A stretch of DNA of 64,000 nucleotides from Paraburkholderia heleia NBRC 101817 (GTDB lineage: Bacteria; Pseudomonadota; Gammaproteobacteria; Burkholderiales; Burkholderiaceae): contig NZ_BBJH01000027.1 in NCBI RefSeq assembly GCF_000739775.1, positions 1-64,000 on the forward strand, written 5' to 3'. A model generated the notes under the pieces. It was not told where the DNA came from. It did not search any database and was given only the letters and a program-made list of their open reading frames with translations. Both the position numbers and the translations under genes were made by a program. Below, piece by piece: positions 25,201 to 32,889 of this stretch (positions within the stretch are counted from its first letter, which is position 1; each line of letters starts with the position of its first letter).

Positions 25201-27613
25201 TATTGCCCTGCGCCGCAAAGACGCCGCCCGTATTGTTCAACCCGCCAGCCCGCGCCACCAGTTGGCCCGCAATGATGATCTGGCCGCCGGCATTCGAGAG
25301 GGACCCGGTGCCATTACCCGGCGTGATCGTCAGCATGCCTGTTCCCGCATCGATAATCCTGCCGCCATCGTTGTTTAGGGCAGCAGGGGCAAGCGTCAGG
25401 TTCGTGCTGTTGGTCTGGAACGTGCCGGCATTCGAGTTATCGAACGTGCCGCTCACGTTAAAGACCATCGGCCCCGTGCCGTACTGGGTGATCGTCCCAC
25501 CGTGATTGAGGAGATCGGTCGCGGAGAGTGCGAACTGGTTCGCCTCGATGTCGCCGTTCGAGTTGTCCAATGTGGAGCCGATCGAGAGCGCGAGGTTCGG
25601 TGCAACAATCGAGCCGCCGCTATTCGTCATCGAGCCGCTCTGGATCGTCTCGTTCGACACGGCGCCGACCTCGCCGCCGTTGTTGTTGAGCGTGCCGCTT
25701 GCGAGGCTCAGGTCGGCATTCGAGAGCAGACTGCCGTTTGTATTGTTCAGCGCACCGTTAACCGTTGCCGTCAGACCCATTTGTCCGCGAACAAGGCCAC
25801 CTGCATTGTCGAACGTATCGGCCTCGGCTACGACCCGCCCGTTGCTCTCAATGGTCCCATTCGCGTTCGAGATCGCTCCGGTGGCCGTCACCGACAGGCC
25901 ATCGCCGTTGAGGGACGTGATGCGACCGGCAGTATTGTCTACGGAGGTCCCCGATACGGACATACCCGCCGCGCCCTGCATGGTCCCCCGGCTGTTCACG
26001 ATGGCGCCGCCCTGAACCTGCATCGCGCCCTGGGAGACCATCAAACCGGCCTGGTTGCTGATCTGGCCGGATGCCTGCGCGACGAGCGGGCCCTCTGCCG
26101 ACACCTGACCGCCCTGGTTCGAGATGTTCGCGCCCGTGAGCGTCACGCTGCTGCCACCTGCGAGCGTGCCATTGTCATTGATGACCGAGCCCGTCGCATT
26201 CGCTGCCACCGAGCCCCCGGCACCTGTCGTCGCGCCCGCAAGGTTCAAATCGCCCGCCCTTGCCGTCAGCGAGACATCGCCGTTCGCCGCCGTCTCGCTG
26301 CCTGCGAGATTCACGCCACTACCTGAGAGTGTTGCACTGCCGCCCGCGACGTTTTCGCCGGCCGCGCTCAACTGGCCGGATGTCTGAATATTCAGGTTAC
26401 CTGAATTGCCCACCGACCCATCGTTGTTGACGCCCGCGCCGAGCGTGCCGGTCGAGGCCAGGCTCGCAGCATTGATGCCCGTATTCTGCTGTGCCGCAAT
26501 CACACCGCTATTCGACACCGCGCCATCGGACGCGATTGCGGTACTCTGCTGCGCGTAGATCGAGCCGCTATTCACAACGCCCGCAGCGTTGATGCCCAGG
26601 TTACCCGTGGCCGTCATCTGGCCGCTCTGGACCAGTTGCCCAGTGGTTGTCAGCGTGAGTCCGCCAGCCTGGGCCGCGATGGAACCGGCGTTCGCCACGC
26701 CCACGCCGTTTTCGGTCCCGACAAGTTTGATGGCCCCGCTGTACATGCCTCCCAGTTGCGAAACGTCGATGGACACGCCGGGGGCGGGGCCGCCGCCTGC
26801 GATGGCTGCTGGCGTCAGGCCCGCATAATCGATGTTGTTTGAGCCAGTCGTGACGTTCAGCGTATTGGCATATATCGCCGCATTGACCTGTACCGCACGC
26901 GATAGCAGATCCACCTCATCGATATTCGAGGCGTTCAGGCCTGCGCCCTGGACAGTAATCGTTCCGCCCGTGACCGAAAATCCGGTAAGGTTGCCGTTTC
27001 CGTCGACAAGTGGATTGCCGGTGGTGAGGATACCTTTCGAGGTATTGATGAAGCCACCGCCGTCAACGACAAGTCCGGAAGAATTTGCGATCACGACAGC
27101 GGCGGTTTTCGCGCCCGCGACCTCAACGTATCCTTTGAGTACCGAGGGATTGTTGCTGTTGACCTGGTTGACAATGATCTTCGCAGCGTCATTCGCCCCG
27201 AAATTCGGATTGCCTGATATCTGCCCTGCAAGCTGCGTTTTCACATTGACGGGCGAGTTATTCAGGATCGCGCCGCGACGGCTCACATCGAACTGCGAAT
27301 AGGTGTTCAGCGAGACACCCGCCCCTGACGGCTTCGTCACGTTCACCTGGGGCAGGCCATTAGCCGTGCTGACGACGTTCGGCGCGTGCGCGCCCGAGGG
27401 CACGATCTGGGCATCCGCGAGAACCGGCGCCAGTCCGAAGAGTCCGAGCGAAGCAAAGGCCGCGTGACGCATCGCGAAAAGCGTAATTGCACAAAGCACG
27501 GGTGACTGTCCGGTTTCGCCATGGCCGGTCGTGTGTGCGGTTGCGGTTTCCGAAACTGCGACGAGCATACCCCGAAGCTTGCTGAAGACAAGCCGGTAAC
27601 AGTTGTTATTCAT
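19244..27613 (-). CDS. cdiA: CdiA/FhaB-family contact-dependent inhibition exoprotein with colicin E3-type RNase tip
   Basis: A 2789-residue two-partner-secretion effector. ATG 27613 begins an ESPR signal (MNNNCYRLVFSKLRGMLVAV), then a hydrophobic signal segment ending near residue 68. The TPS domain follows, with GNPNFGANDAAKIIVNQV and IANSSGLVVDGGGFINTSKG. Long blocks of FHA beta-helix repeats fill most of the rest. A pretoxin region carries DLYN (about 19816-19826), the burkholderial counterpart of VENN. The last 60 residues match the colicin E3 16S rRNase: KLFYEWDYTHNDIEVYN keeps Asp, His and Glu at the colicin spacing (D-x2-H-x3-E), followed by HLGSMDPVTG. No cdiB partner is nearby. Confidence 0.92.
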   Translation of the reverse strand: MNNNCYRLVFSKLRGMLVAVSETATAHTTGHGETGQSPVLCAITLFAMRHAAFASLGLFGLAPVLADAQIVPSGAHAPNVVSTANGLPQVNVTKPSGAGVSLNTYSQFDVSRRGAILNNSPVNVKTQLAGQISGNPNFGANDAAKIIVNQVNSNNPSVLKGYVEVAGAKTAAVVIANSSGLVVDGGGFINTSKGILTTGNPLVDGNGNLTGFSVTGGTITVQGAGLNASNIDEVDLLSRAVQVNAAIYANTLNVTTGSNNIDYAGLTPAAIAGGGPAPGVSIDVSQLGGMYSGAIKLVGTENGVGVANAGSIAAQAGGLTLTTTGQLVQSGQMTATGNLGINAAGVVNSGSIYAQQSTAIASDGAVSNSGVIAAQQNTGINAASLASTGTLGAGVNNDGSVGNSGNLNIQTSGQLSAAGENVAGGSATLSGSGVNLAGSETAANGDVSLTARAGDLNLAGATTGAGGSVAANATGSVINDNGTLAGGSSVTLTGANISNQGGQVSAEGPLVAQASGQISNQAGLMVSQGAMQVQGGAIVNSRGTMQGAAGMSVSGTSVDNTAGRITSLNGDGLSVTATGAISNANGTIESNGRVVAEADTFDNAGGLVRGQMGLTATVNGALNNTNGSLLSNADLSLASGTLNNNGGEVGAVSNETIQSGSMTNSGGSIVAPNLALSIGSTLDNSNGDIEANQFALSATDLLNHGGTITQYGTGPMVFNVSGTFDNSNAGTFQTNSTNLTLAPAALNNDGGRIIDAGTGMLTITPGNGTGSLSNAGGQIIIAGQLVARAGGLNNTGGVFAAQGNITSNVTGNLINTQGAIRSLGSMSLTSGGALSTTNGQIQSGTGATGDASTLAIQASSIDNTGGLISNLGTGDETLQGGSQTINGNGVITGSGSVAVNASALVNTQGAQLSGASVAVQAGTIDNSNSLIGSFTDSTGDVAVTTTGAITNTNGKIGATHDLTVNAPTLLGGGAYSAANDVAVNVQGNFAPTPDFQFSAGHNLTFTLPGTFTNTAALQAVDNLDVKANDIQNSGAMMAGGTLTTHSTTLENMGAMVGSSVSLNATQTLSNVGPTALIGATDSNGTLELLAPDIENRDDTAMTDTQATTAVYGLGKVVLAGGKNADGSYRNANLIRNQSALIQSAGDMELDANQFTNTRATMTTTGLNQPVDTSLLASLGVRLSGTTGQVNTPCPSCIGGVYIDPPHSGQMNSDYEYTTYTGTALGNFIASISPQAQVVSGGSLNASNVGLFQNFWSAVAAAGNIAMPVTLDQDSWQGQTAPGVQVTYSGLYHYRNYDGSIPDWTYSFCASGCNAPADIRTYALPGYESTFVAGGTITGTGVNIDNTAGNAGIPSLGLVPGQSLGGVSVGGVTGNAGGSKGGTASVDGGSGLVNSVIASATAVNVLSNLTIPQGGLFHRNTAPDAPYLIETNPAFTSAKSFISSNYYLNMLGLNPQNVEKRLGDGLYEAQLVQNQITSLTGKAVLGPYTDTQAMYEALMAAGAALAGQLDLPLGMALSADQVAALTTNVVIMQTEVVDGQSVLVPVVYLAKASQQEMNGPLIAATDIDLKNAQTFNNSGNVQASNTLSIQGRQIDNAFGALNSGGLMSLTTTGTVDLTSATVNAGSLALNAGGNLLLNTAVNTFNQVSDTGATRTTTTLGPIANLNVKGDAAIVTGGDFEQNGANLNVGGNLGVAVGGNYDVGTVQTGEQKVVSRAGGVSDTNINEATGSNVNVGGVSQIGVGGNLTATGANINLGGGGTVVAKGDVTLQAAKTTSTVDSNSATSDHNGQYTDSLHKSDDTLTATTLNSGNSLTVASGHDINITGSTVNLDQGTATLVAANNVSIGAATATHVDNSTQTGTHSHVVSSKEVSSSRDTTTTANQGSTVSADAVSVSSGNDINVAGSTVVGTNDVSLSATHDVNITTTQDTMQSSGTYQEKHSGLSASGLTVTVGTSKLATTDSESGVTNNGSTVGSLNGSLSIQAGNTLHVTGSDLVAAQDITGTAANVIIDSATDTSHRAQTQKTASSGITIGLSGSVGDAINGAYQQGQALASGNSNGRAEALHAIAAGGDAALAGYGAYDMAKNGISNAANAPSVGVQVSVGSSKSQSQSSEDQTIQAGSNVQAGGTAAFVATGSGAPGSGNLTIAGSSVSANDVVLAAKNQVNIVNTTNTDVTQSTNSSSSASVGVSYGTQGFGVSASMSNAHGDANSNAAIQNASHVNGANGVTVVSGGDTNIIGSQLNGNQVTAQVGGNLNIGSVQDTTVSTAHQSSVGGGISISQAGGSASVSAQNGHADSNYAQVNEQAGINAGSGGFDINVKGNTDLTGAVITSTADASQNNLTTGTLTFSDIQNQSHYSATSAGISAGVGVGNTGKATGPGSVSGSGGGIPMALNESGDQSATTRSAVSAGTINITNQAAQTQDIANLGRDTTDTNGTVSKTPDVNHILNQQADTIQAAQAAAQVVAQGIAAYADGKKADAQKAADAAKAAGDMDAYTAAMADVKSWDEGGTNRTELHIAGGALLGGLGGGGIGSAAAGAAGAGVASALAGKLNGLADQIGSATGSMTLGNVVSNVLAGAGGALVGGSMGAFTGANADLYNRSTGNAAGTGGTGSQLLDFIGDQLASAGRGAQNLANQFAALVNANGPQGPYVSPDDLNGPGGNSKPPATGGSAVPVAVCVPPVCTVVPAVTPGTPGYVPGYATGNTTLNSGNGGDNSRQANPSKADSPVWQGLNSAGNGVKTDGKLFYEWDYTHNDIEVYNKRGVHLGSMDPVTGDMYKDAVPGRKLNNR

Positions 27614-28085
27614 GCCTATATCTGTAAAGCCGAACGAGGACCCGCCAGTTGCGAGGCGTTTCAAGTTTTTTATGACGACACAAGACCGCGACGAATAATC
27701 GGGCGTCGCGTTAAAAACCACTGCAAATGTGTGGGTGACGAGACTAGCAGACGTCTCTTTGGATCGCCATCAGAAAAGCCATATTCAGGTTGTCGCCTGA
27801 CAATATTTAATGATTTTTTATATCTCATTAATACGCGATTAATTATTCCCCGCCCTATTCACCATAAATATTCCTAACTATTTGATTTAGATCAAGACCG
27901 AGTGGCACATCGTCACGTCGCGCATAAATGACCGCGCCTGCGACGCCCACTATCGGTAGTTGTCGCCGCTCCAGCAATACCGACGACAAACAAATCCGCT
28001 GTTCAGGAAAACGAAGTCGCGGTCATTGTCTACGACCAGTGGCGGGTAGCGCCCGACTTCAGGGGAACGGTCTACTGGCTGGCGA
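27614..28085. other. AT-rich promoter region of cdiA
   Basis: No gene is supported in these 472 bp. The stretch 27800-27890 is strikingly AT-rich for this genome (runs such as ATTTAATGATTTTTTATATC) and should contain the cdiA promoter. It is a plausible target for H-NS-like silencing. It contains no cdiB. Confidence 0.5.
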
Positions 28086-28421
28086 ATGGCAGCCGACACG
28101 TTACTGATCGTTGCGAGACGCTTCCCTCCGATGCGCTCGCCTCGCCTTCGTCAGATCAGTACGAGGTACCGACGAAAAAATCAACGGATACCCCCGAACC
28201 CGATCCGCGTGCGTATGGTCGACGATTCGCCGGACTACCTCGCGGATCACTGGTGCAAGAAGGGGCGCATTCCGTTCTGCCTCGAAGGCAAACTCGAAAC
28301 CACGCTCGACAACCAGCGCAAGCGCGTCCTCACGTCCGGCATGAGCTATCAGGTGTGCGACAACGCCAAGGTGCACCCATCGTACACCTGCACGGGTGCA
28401 AAACTTTTCGTCGTCGACTGA
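28086..28421 (+). pseudogene. truncated DHCW-motif cupin-fold protein
   Basis: The C-terminal part (from 28199) reads SPDYLADHWCKKGRIPFCLE then GKLETTLDNQRKRVLTSGMS and ends TGAKLFVVD. This matches the family of small cupins named for their DHCW motif. The first 38 codons do not look like the family's N-terminal strands and are Arg-rich shadow sequence, so the 5' part seems lost or frameshifted. It sits between the AT-rich cdiA promoter and the J-domain gene, at the right edge of the island, consistent with damage at an insertion boundary. Confidence 0.55.
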
Positions 28422-28437
28422 AAGCAGCGCTGCCGCT

Positions 28438-29568
28438 TCAGCGCGGCGCGCCGAGATCGGCGTCGAGCCGCTTGCGCAGGTCGCGCACCACGCGCGCGGC
28501 GGGTACGAGCCACCACGTGGGAGCCGCTACGGAGAAGTCGTACGCGAGCGCCGTCTGCGCGGCGCCAGTCGTCTGGGCCCGGCAGCGGAACGCCACCATG
28601 TGCCGTCGCATACCTGCTTGCGAGCCTGGCGAGAAACGCATGACCGCACGCAGCGCGAATTGCCTTTCGTCGGGCGCGGCCTCGTACGACTCGATGCTCC
28701 ACTCCGCTCCGTAGTGCGCCTCATGACGCAATGCAGCGCTCACGCGCAGGCGCGTTTCATCGGCGGGCAGAGCCACCGGGTGCTCGCGCCCAGCACGCGC
28801 GGCGCGATACAGCGTGCGCTGCGACCAACCCCAGCCGAACGTCAGCACCACGCCGCCCGCCACGAGCGCCCACTGCAGAATATGCGTGAGCCAGCGGCCA
28901 AACTCGAAGCGCGCAATGGGCGCGAGCAGCAAGCCCGCGATCCAGTGCGCAACGACGAAGATCACGACGCACGCGAACACGCTCGCGGAGAGCGTCAGCA
29001 ACCAGCCCCGCGACGGGTCGTCGAATTTCGCAAACAGGAAATCGCGCACGCCGCCTGAACGCGCGTGCACGCCATCGGTTTGGGGCTCGATTGCGGCGTG
29101 CGGATCTAGTGGCTGCGCGGCATCCGCTTCGTCGCGCAGCCCCGTGAGTTCGCCGTGCAGCGAGTCGCGTTCGGTCCGCATGCGCTGGAGCTCGTCCAGG
29201 GTACGCGTGCGCTCGGCACGCAGACCGTCCAGCTCGGCGCGCACGCGTTCGCGCTGCGCCAGCAGCGCCTGCATCTGCGCGTGCAGCGCCTCGGCCTGCG
29301 CCACACTCAGCGCGGAGCGGCTCACCGGCGGCGCGTGATGCACGGACCAATACGCCTCGAGCAGTTCGCGCGCCTCCTTGACGCGCTTGAACTGGTCGTC
29401 GGCCCAGCGCATCGAGGCGGCCGTGGGGTGCCGCCATTTGTCGGGATGCAGGATCTGCGCGAGATGGCGATAGTGATGCTTGATGTCCGCCTCGCTCGCC
29501 CCCGGCTCGAGATCGAGCCGGTAGTAGAGGCGGTCGTAATCCACGGGTCGGTAATCGCGGCCTGGCAT
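28438..29568 (-). CDS. membrane-anchored J-domain protein
   Basis: A 376-residue DnaJ-type co-chaperone. The J domain is at about 10-75, with YYRLDLEPGASEADIKHHYR and the HPD tripeptide in LHPDKW. A coiled coil rich in Ala/Arg/Glu follows (about 100-150). Two membrane helices lie at about 190-215 (ASVFACVVIFVVAHWIAGLL) and 225-245. The C-terminal 130 residues are a conserved-looking soluble domain of unknown fold. It would recruit Hsp70 to the inner membrane. It is downstream of the VWA/AAA+ pair on the same strand (117-bp gap), which suggests a shared job. Confidence 0.82.
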   Translation of the reverse strand: MPGRDYRPVDYDRLYYRLDLEPGASEADIKHHYRHLAQILHPDKWRHPTAASMRWADDQFKRVKEARELLEAYWSVHHAPPVSRSALSVAQAEALHAQMQALLAQRERVRAELDGLRAERTRTLDELQRMRTERDSLHGELTGLRDEADAAQPLDPHAAIEPQTDGVHARSGGVRDFLFAKFDDPSRGWLLTLSASVFACVVIFVVAHWIAGLLLAPIARFEFGRWLTHILQWALVAGGVVLTFGWGWSQRTLYRAARAGREHPVALPADETRLRVSAALRHEAHYGAEWSIESYEAAPDERQFALRAVMRFSPGSQAGMRRHMVAFRCRAQTTGAAQTALAYDFSVAAPTWWLVPAARVVRDLRKRLDADLGAPR

Positions 29569-29685
29569 GACCTGTATCTATTCGTCGGTGGATGGGTTGG
29601 CAGGCGGCGCAACGCCTGTACGCTCAAGTTAGCGCAACGCGCCGAGTCCGGCAAGGAAAGCGCCGCTGCCGTTGCCCGCACGGTT

Positions 29686-31491
29686 TTAGTGCCGCCGGCG
29701 CGCTAGCAGGCGGCTCAGCGTCGCGAACGCGGTGGCCGGCAGCTCGTGCAGCTTGCGCACCACCACGGCATCCGGATAGAACGTCTCGACGGCATCGTCC
29801 AGTATGCCGATGCCGACCAGCTCGATGCCCTGCTCCTTGACCGCCTGCACGCGAGCGAGCAGGTCGCTGTGCAACACAGCCGGGTCGCCGTCGCTCGTCG
29901 ATGGATAGCCGTCCGAGAGGACGAAAAGCAGCCGCCGGCGCGCCTTGCGCCGCGCGAGCCGCGCCGCCGCCCAGGCGAGCGCTTCGCCGTCGGGGTTCTC
30001 GTGGCCGCACTCGATGGCCGCGAGTCCGCTCAGGTCGCGTGAGTCGAAGCGCTTGAATACGCGCAGATCCAGCCGCTCGACGAGGCGGTTATAGGCCCGC
30101 AGATCGGCACCGGCCGCGCGTGCGCGCTCGCAGCGCGCGCGCAATTCCGGCGCTTCGATCGAGCTGTAGCCGAGCACTTCCGAATCGAAGGCAAGCTGCG
30201 TGAGCGCATCGGCGAGCGCCGCCGCGCACAGGCGCGCCAGCTCGATCTTGCGGCCCGCCATCGAGCCGCTCAGGTCGAGCAGCAGCGTGACGACCGTGTC
30301 GCGCCCGCTCGCATGCCGCGCCACGCGAAACGGCGTGCGATAGCCGCGCGAGGCGGCGAGACGCGCGAGCGCCGCGCGGTCGATCTCGCCGCGCTCCTGC
30401 TCGCGCTTCCAGTGCGTAAGTTCGTCGGCCTTGAGCACGCGCTCGAGCTGGGTCTTGAGCGCGCCGGTCTCCGCGCGCGCCAGTGCACGCAGCCTGCGCC
30501 AGGCGGCGGCGTCGCCGCGGCCCGTGAGATCGGTGACGACGTCGTAATCCGTGGTCAGCGGAATCGACAAATGTGGCCGCCCTGGCGTGGAGCGCTGATG
30601 CGTAGCGGCGGCGAGCGGCGCATCCGCTTCGGAAAGCGGAGCGCCGGCGGCGGAACCGGACTCGGCGCGCGCGCGTGCTGACGTGCCGCCGTCACCGTCG
30701 CGGGCGTCATCCGGCTGCGCGGCGCCGCCCGGCGGTCCGACCTCGTCGTCCTCGCCGTCCTCGCCGAATTCGTCCAGCGCCTGCGCGAGCCGCGCCGGGT
30801 CGTCGTCGAGCCCTTCGGGCGGGCCCGCGGTCTGCATCATGTTGTTCGCCCCGCGCGACGCGAGCGAGCGCACGCCCGCCACGATCGTCGCGGCGGCGCT
30901 CAGGCTCGCGCGCGTCGACTGGCTCGCGCGGGCCGCGCCGAGCTCAACGTCGATCGCGCGCAGCGCGGCAGCAAGCGCCGCGGCATCGCGCTCCAGCACG
31001 CCCGGCGCTTCATCCCACAGCGCACGCTCGATCGCCCAGACAAGGCGCTCGCGCCACAGCAGTTTCGACCAGCGTCGCGAGACTGCCTCGCCGCGCTGCG
31101 TACGCCAGCTTTGCGTGTAGCGTTGCGCACCGGGGAACGCCCGCGCGAGTTGCGCGAGCACGCGACGGTCCTCGATCGCCTGCGCAATGCGTCCCGTCAC
31201 GCCGGCTTGCGGCGTGTCGAGACGCGTCACCTCGCTGTAGCGATGGCGCGCGGCCAGCAAGTCGAGCGCGCCGAGCAGTGCGGCTTCGTCTGCGCCATCA
31301 TTCGCGAGGCGCGCGGGCAGCACGAAGCGTTCGCCTTCCACGCGCGGCTCGCCCGCGCCGAACGTCACGCTCACGCGCGAGTCGCCGGTCAGCACCCGCG
31401 CCAGGCGGCCGAGCGCGCCCGCGGGATCGGCGCTCGCCGTCAAACTCGCTGTTTCGTCCTGCAAGCTCGACACAGGCGCCTCCGCACTCAC
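29686..31491 (-). CDS. VWA-domain protein, CobT-like
   Basis: A 601-residue cytoplasmic protein. The C-terminal 210 residues form a von Willebrand A domain whose metal site is visible as LLLDLSGSMAGRK (DxSGS) and LFVLSDGYPST. The centre is a low-complexity acidic/Ala/Gly region (DEFGEDGEDDEVGPPGG). The layout resembles the CobT subunit of cobaltochelatase, but there are no cobalamin genes nearby, so it is better seen as a generic partner of the AAA+ protein encoded just upstream, with which it overlaps by 4 nt. In such pairs the VWA protein couples ATPase work to a target; the target here is unknown. Confidence 0.82.
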   Translation of the reverse strand: MSAEAPVSSLQDETASLTASADPAGALGRLARVLTGDSRVSVTFGAGEPRVEGERFVLPARLANDGADEAALLGALDLLAARHRYSEVTRLDTPQAGVTGRIAQAIEDRRVLAQLARAFPGAQRYTQSWRTQRGEAVSRRWSKLLWRERLVWAIERALWDEAPGVLERDAAALAAALRAIDVELGAARASQSTRASLSAAATIVAGVRSLASRGANNMMQTAGPPEGLDDDPARLAQALDEFGEDGEDDEVGPPGGAAQPDDARDGDGGTSARARAESGSAAGAPLSEADAPLAAATHQRSTPGRPHLSIPLTTDYDVVTDLTGRGDAAAWRRLRALARAETGALKTQLERVLKADELTHWKREQERGEIDRAALARLAASRGYRTPFRVARHASGRDTVVTLLLDLSGSMAGRKIELARLCAAALADALTQLAFDSEVLGYSSIEAPELRARCERARAAGADLRAYNRLVERLDLRVFKRFDSRDLSGLAAIECGHENPDGEALAWAAARLARRKARRRLLFVLSDGYPSTSDGDPAVLHSDLLARVQAVKEQGIELVGIGILDDAVETFYPDAVVVRKLHELPATAFATLSRLLARRRH

Positions 31492-32720
31492 GCGTGGAAG
31501 ACGACGTGATGCCGGATGACGCTGCGGATGAGCGCCGCATCGTCCGCGCTCACCTTCGCGTAGATCGCCGGCCCCGCCGCACGTTCGACATCGCCGGTGC
31601 GCAGCATGAGTTCGGCCCAGTCGATCAGGCGTCTCGTGGAGAACGCGCTCGCAAGATCTTCGCGGGCGAACGCAGTCCGGCAGTCGGCGGCGATGGCAGC
31701 GAGTGTGCGCGCGAGCGGCCGCGTGAGCATCGGCAGCGTGCGCAGCAATACTTCGGTTTCCTCTTCAAGTGAGAGATAGTCGAACAGGTAGACGCGCCAG
31801 CGGTCGAGAAATGCCTCGTTGAGCAGATTCGCGCCCTGATACAGATGGCGATACGCGCTCATCGCGCCCGCGGCGTTCGCGGTGGCGAAGAGGCGGAACG
31901 ACGGATGCGGCTCGACGATTTCGTTGCCGCGTTCCTTGAGCAGCAGGCGGCCGTTCGGTTCCAGCACGGCGGTGAGCACGGCAAGAATGGACGGCTCGGC
32001 GAAATCGAGTTCGTCGATGATCAGCCAGTAGCCCTCGCGCATCGCCACGGGCAGCACGCCGTCCACCCAGGTTGTCTCGCCGCCCTTCACGGTCCAGAAG
32101 CCGACGAAGTCGCCGATGGTGGTCTGGCCGTTCATGTTCGCGCGCAGCACGCCATAGTCCGCGCGCGCCGCCACCTGCTCGATGAAGCTTGTCTTGCCCG
32201 AACCCGTATGGCCGATCAGCATGACGCGGCGATTTTCTACGATGTCCTGAACGATGTCGTCGCCGCGTTCGGCGAAGAGGTAGGCCGCGTTCACACGCGG
32301 CACGAGCGCGTTCGGCTCGCCACGCGGCAGGTCTACACTGCCGATGCGCACGGCGGCTGGGTGGGCTTGCGTCCTGGCGCGAGCCGCTTTGGCCTCGCGC
32401 GCCGCTTCGGCGGCCCGTTGCAAGGCCACGGAAAATGTGCTGCCCGCCTGTGCAGCTCGCGCTTCATCGGCGCGCTGCGCTTCGGAAACGAAGCCCTCGC
32501 GACGCCACTTGAGCAATTTCGCTTCGAGGTTGTCCAGATCGATTTCGGTGTCGATGTCGACTTCACCGACCGCATCGTCCTTGCCCTGGCCGTGCTCGAT
32601 GCGGTACATGTGTGCGCGCCCGGAACGCGTGACGCGCCACCATTCGCATGCGCGGCCGTCGCCGCGGGTGTAGAGGCCGAGCGGGTCTTCGTCTTGCAGT
32701 ACGGGGGCGGGTGCGTTCAT
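31488..32720 (-). CDS. MoxR/CobS-type AAA+ ATPase
   Basis: A 410-residue AAA+ protein. It has Walker A GHTGSGKTSF and Walker B YWLIIDELDFAEP. Sensor-1 is ATANAAG, after the pre-sensor loop (LLKERGNEIVEPHPSFRLF). The N-terminal 100 residues contain EWWRVTRSGRAHMYRIEHGQ, a small WGR-like domain not seen in ordinary MoxR. ATG 32720 is chosen because the longer frame to 32801 is Arg/Pro shadow sequence. It is translationally coupled to the VWA gene. It is likely a chaperone-type remodeller working with the VWA and J-domain proteins. Confidence 0.83.
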   Translation of the reverse strand: MNAPAPVLQDEDPLGLYTRGDGRACEWWRVTRSGRAHMYRIEHGQGKDDAVGEVDIDTEIDLDNLEAKLLKWRREGFVSEAQRADEARAAQAGSTFSVALQRAAEAAREAKAARARTQAHPAAVRIGSVDLPRGEPNALVPRVNAAYLFAERGDDIVQDIVENRRVMLIGHTGSGKTSFIEQVAARADYGVLRANMNGQTTIGDFVGFWTVKGGETTWVDGVLPVAMREGYWLIIDELDFAEPSILAVLTAVLEPNGRLLLKERGNEIVEPHPSFRLFATANAAGAMSAYRHLYQGANLLNEAFLDRWRVYLFDYLSLEEETEVLLRTLPMLTRPLARTLAAIAADCRTAFAREDLASAFSTRRLIDWAELMLRTGDVERAAGPAIYAKVSADDAALIRSVIRHHVVFHA

Positions 32721-32889
32721 GGACGGAAAATACAGGGCGCTGCCGCGCGTTCCGGCAATCGTCTCATATTCCCGGTGCCTGGCGCACCGCGGCGGCGCCA
32801 CGGCCGTGCTTCCGGCACACGTCCAACCATGCTAGCGTGACGATCGTCATACGAGGCACGCACGCCTCACCTGTACCCGGAGACCCACG

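Noticed and set aside
14986..27613. CRISPR-like array
   Set aside because: The repeated 14-bp seams are spaced hundreds of bases apart with coding sequence between, and the FHA repeats are degenerate coding repeats; there is no repeat-spacer pattern.
29686..32720. Cobaltochelatase CobS/CobT
   Set aside because: The domain layout is similar, but no cobN or other cobalamin genes are present and the AAA+ protein has an extra N-terminal domain; a generic MoxR-VWA pair is the safer call.
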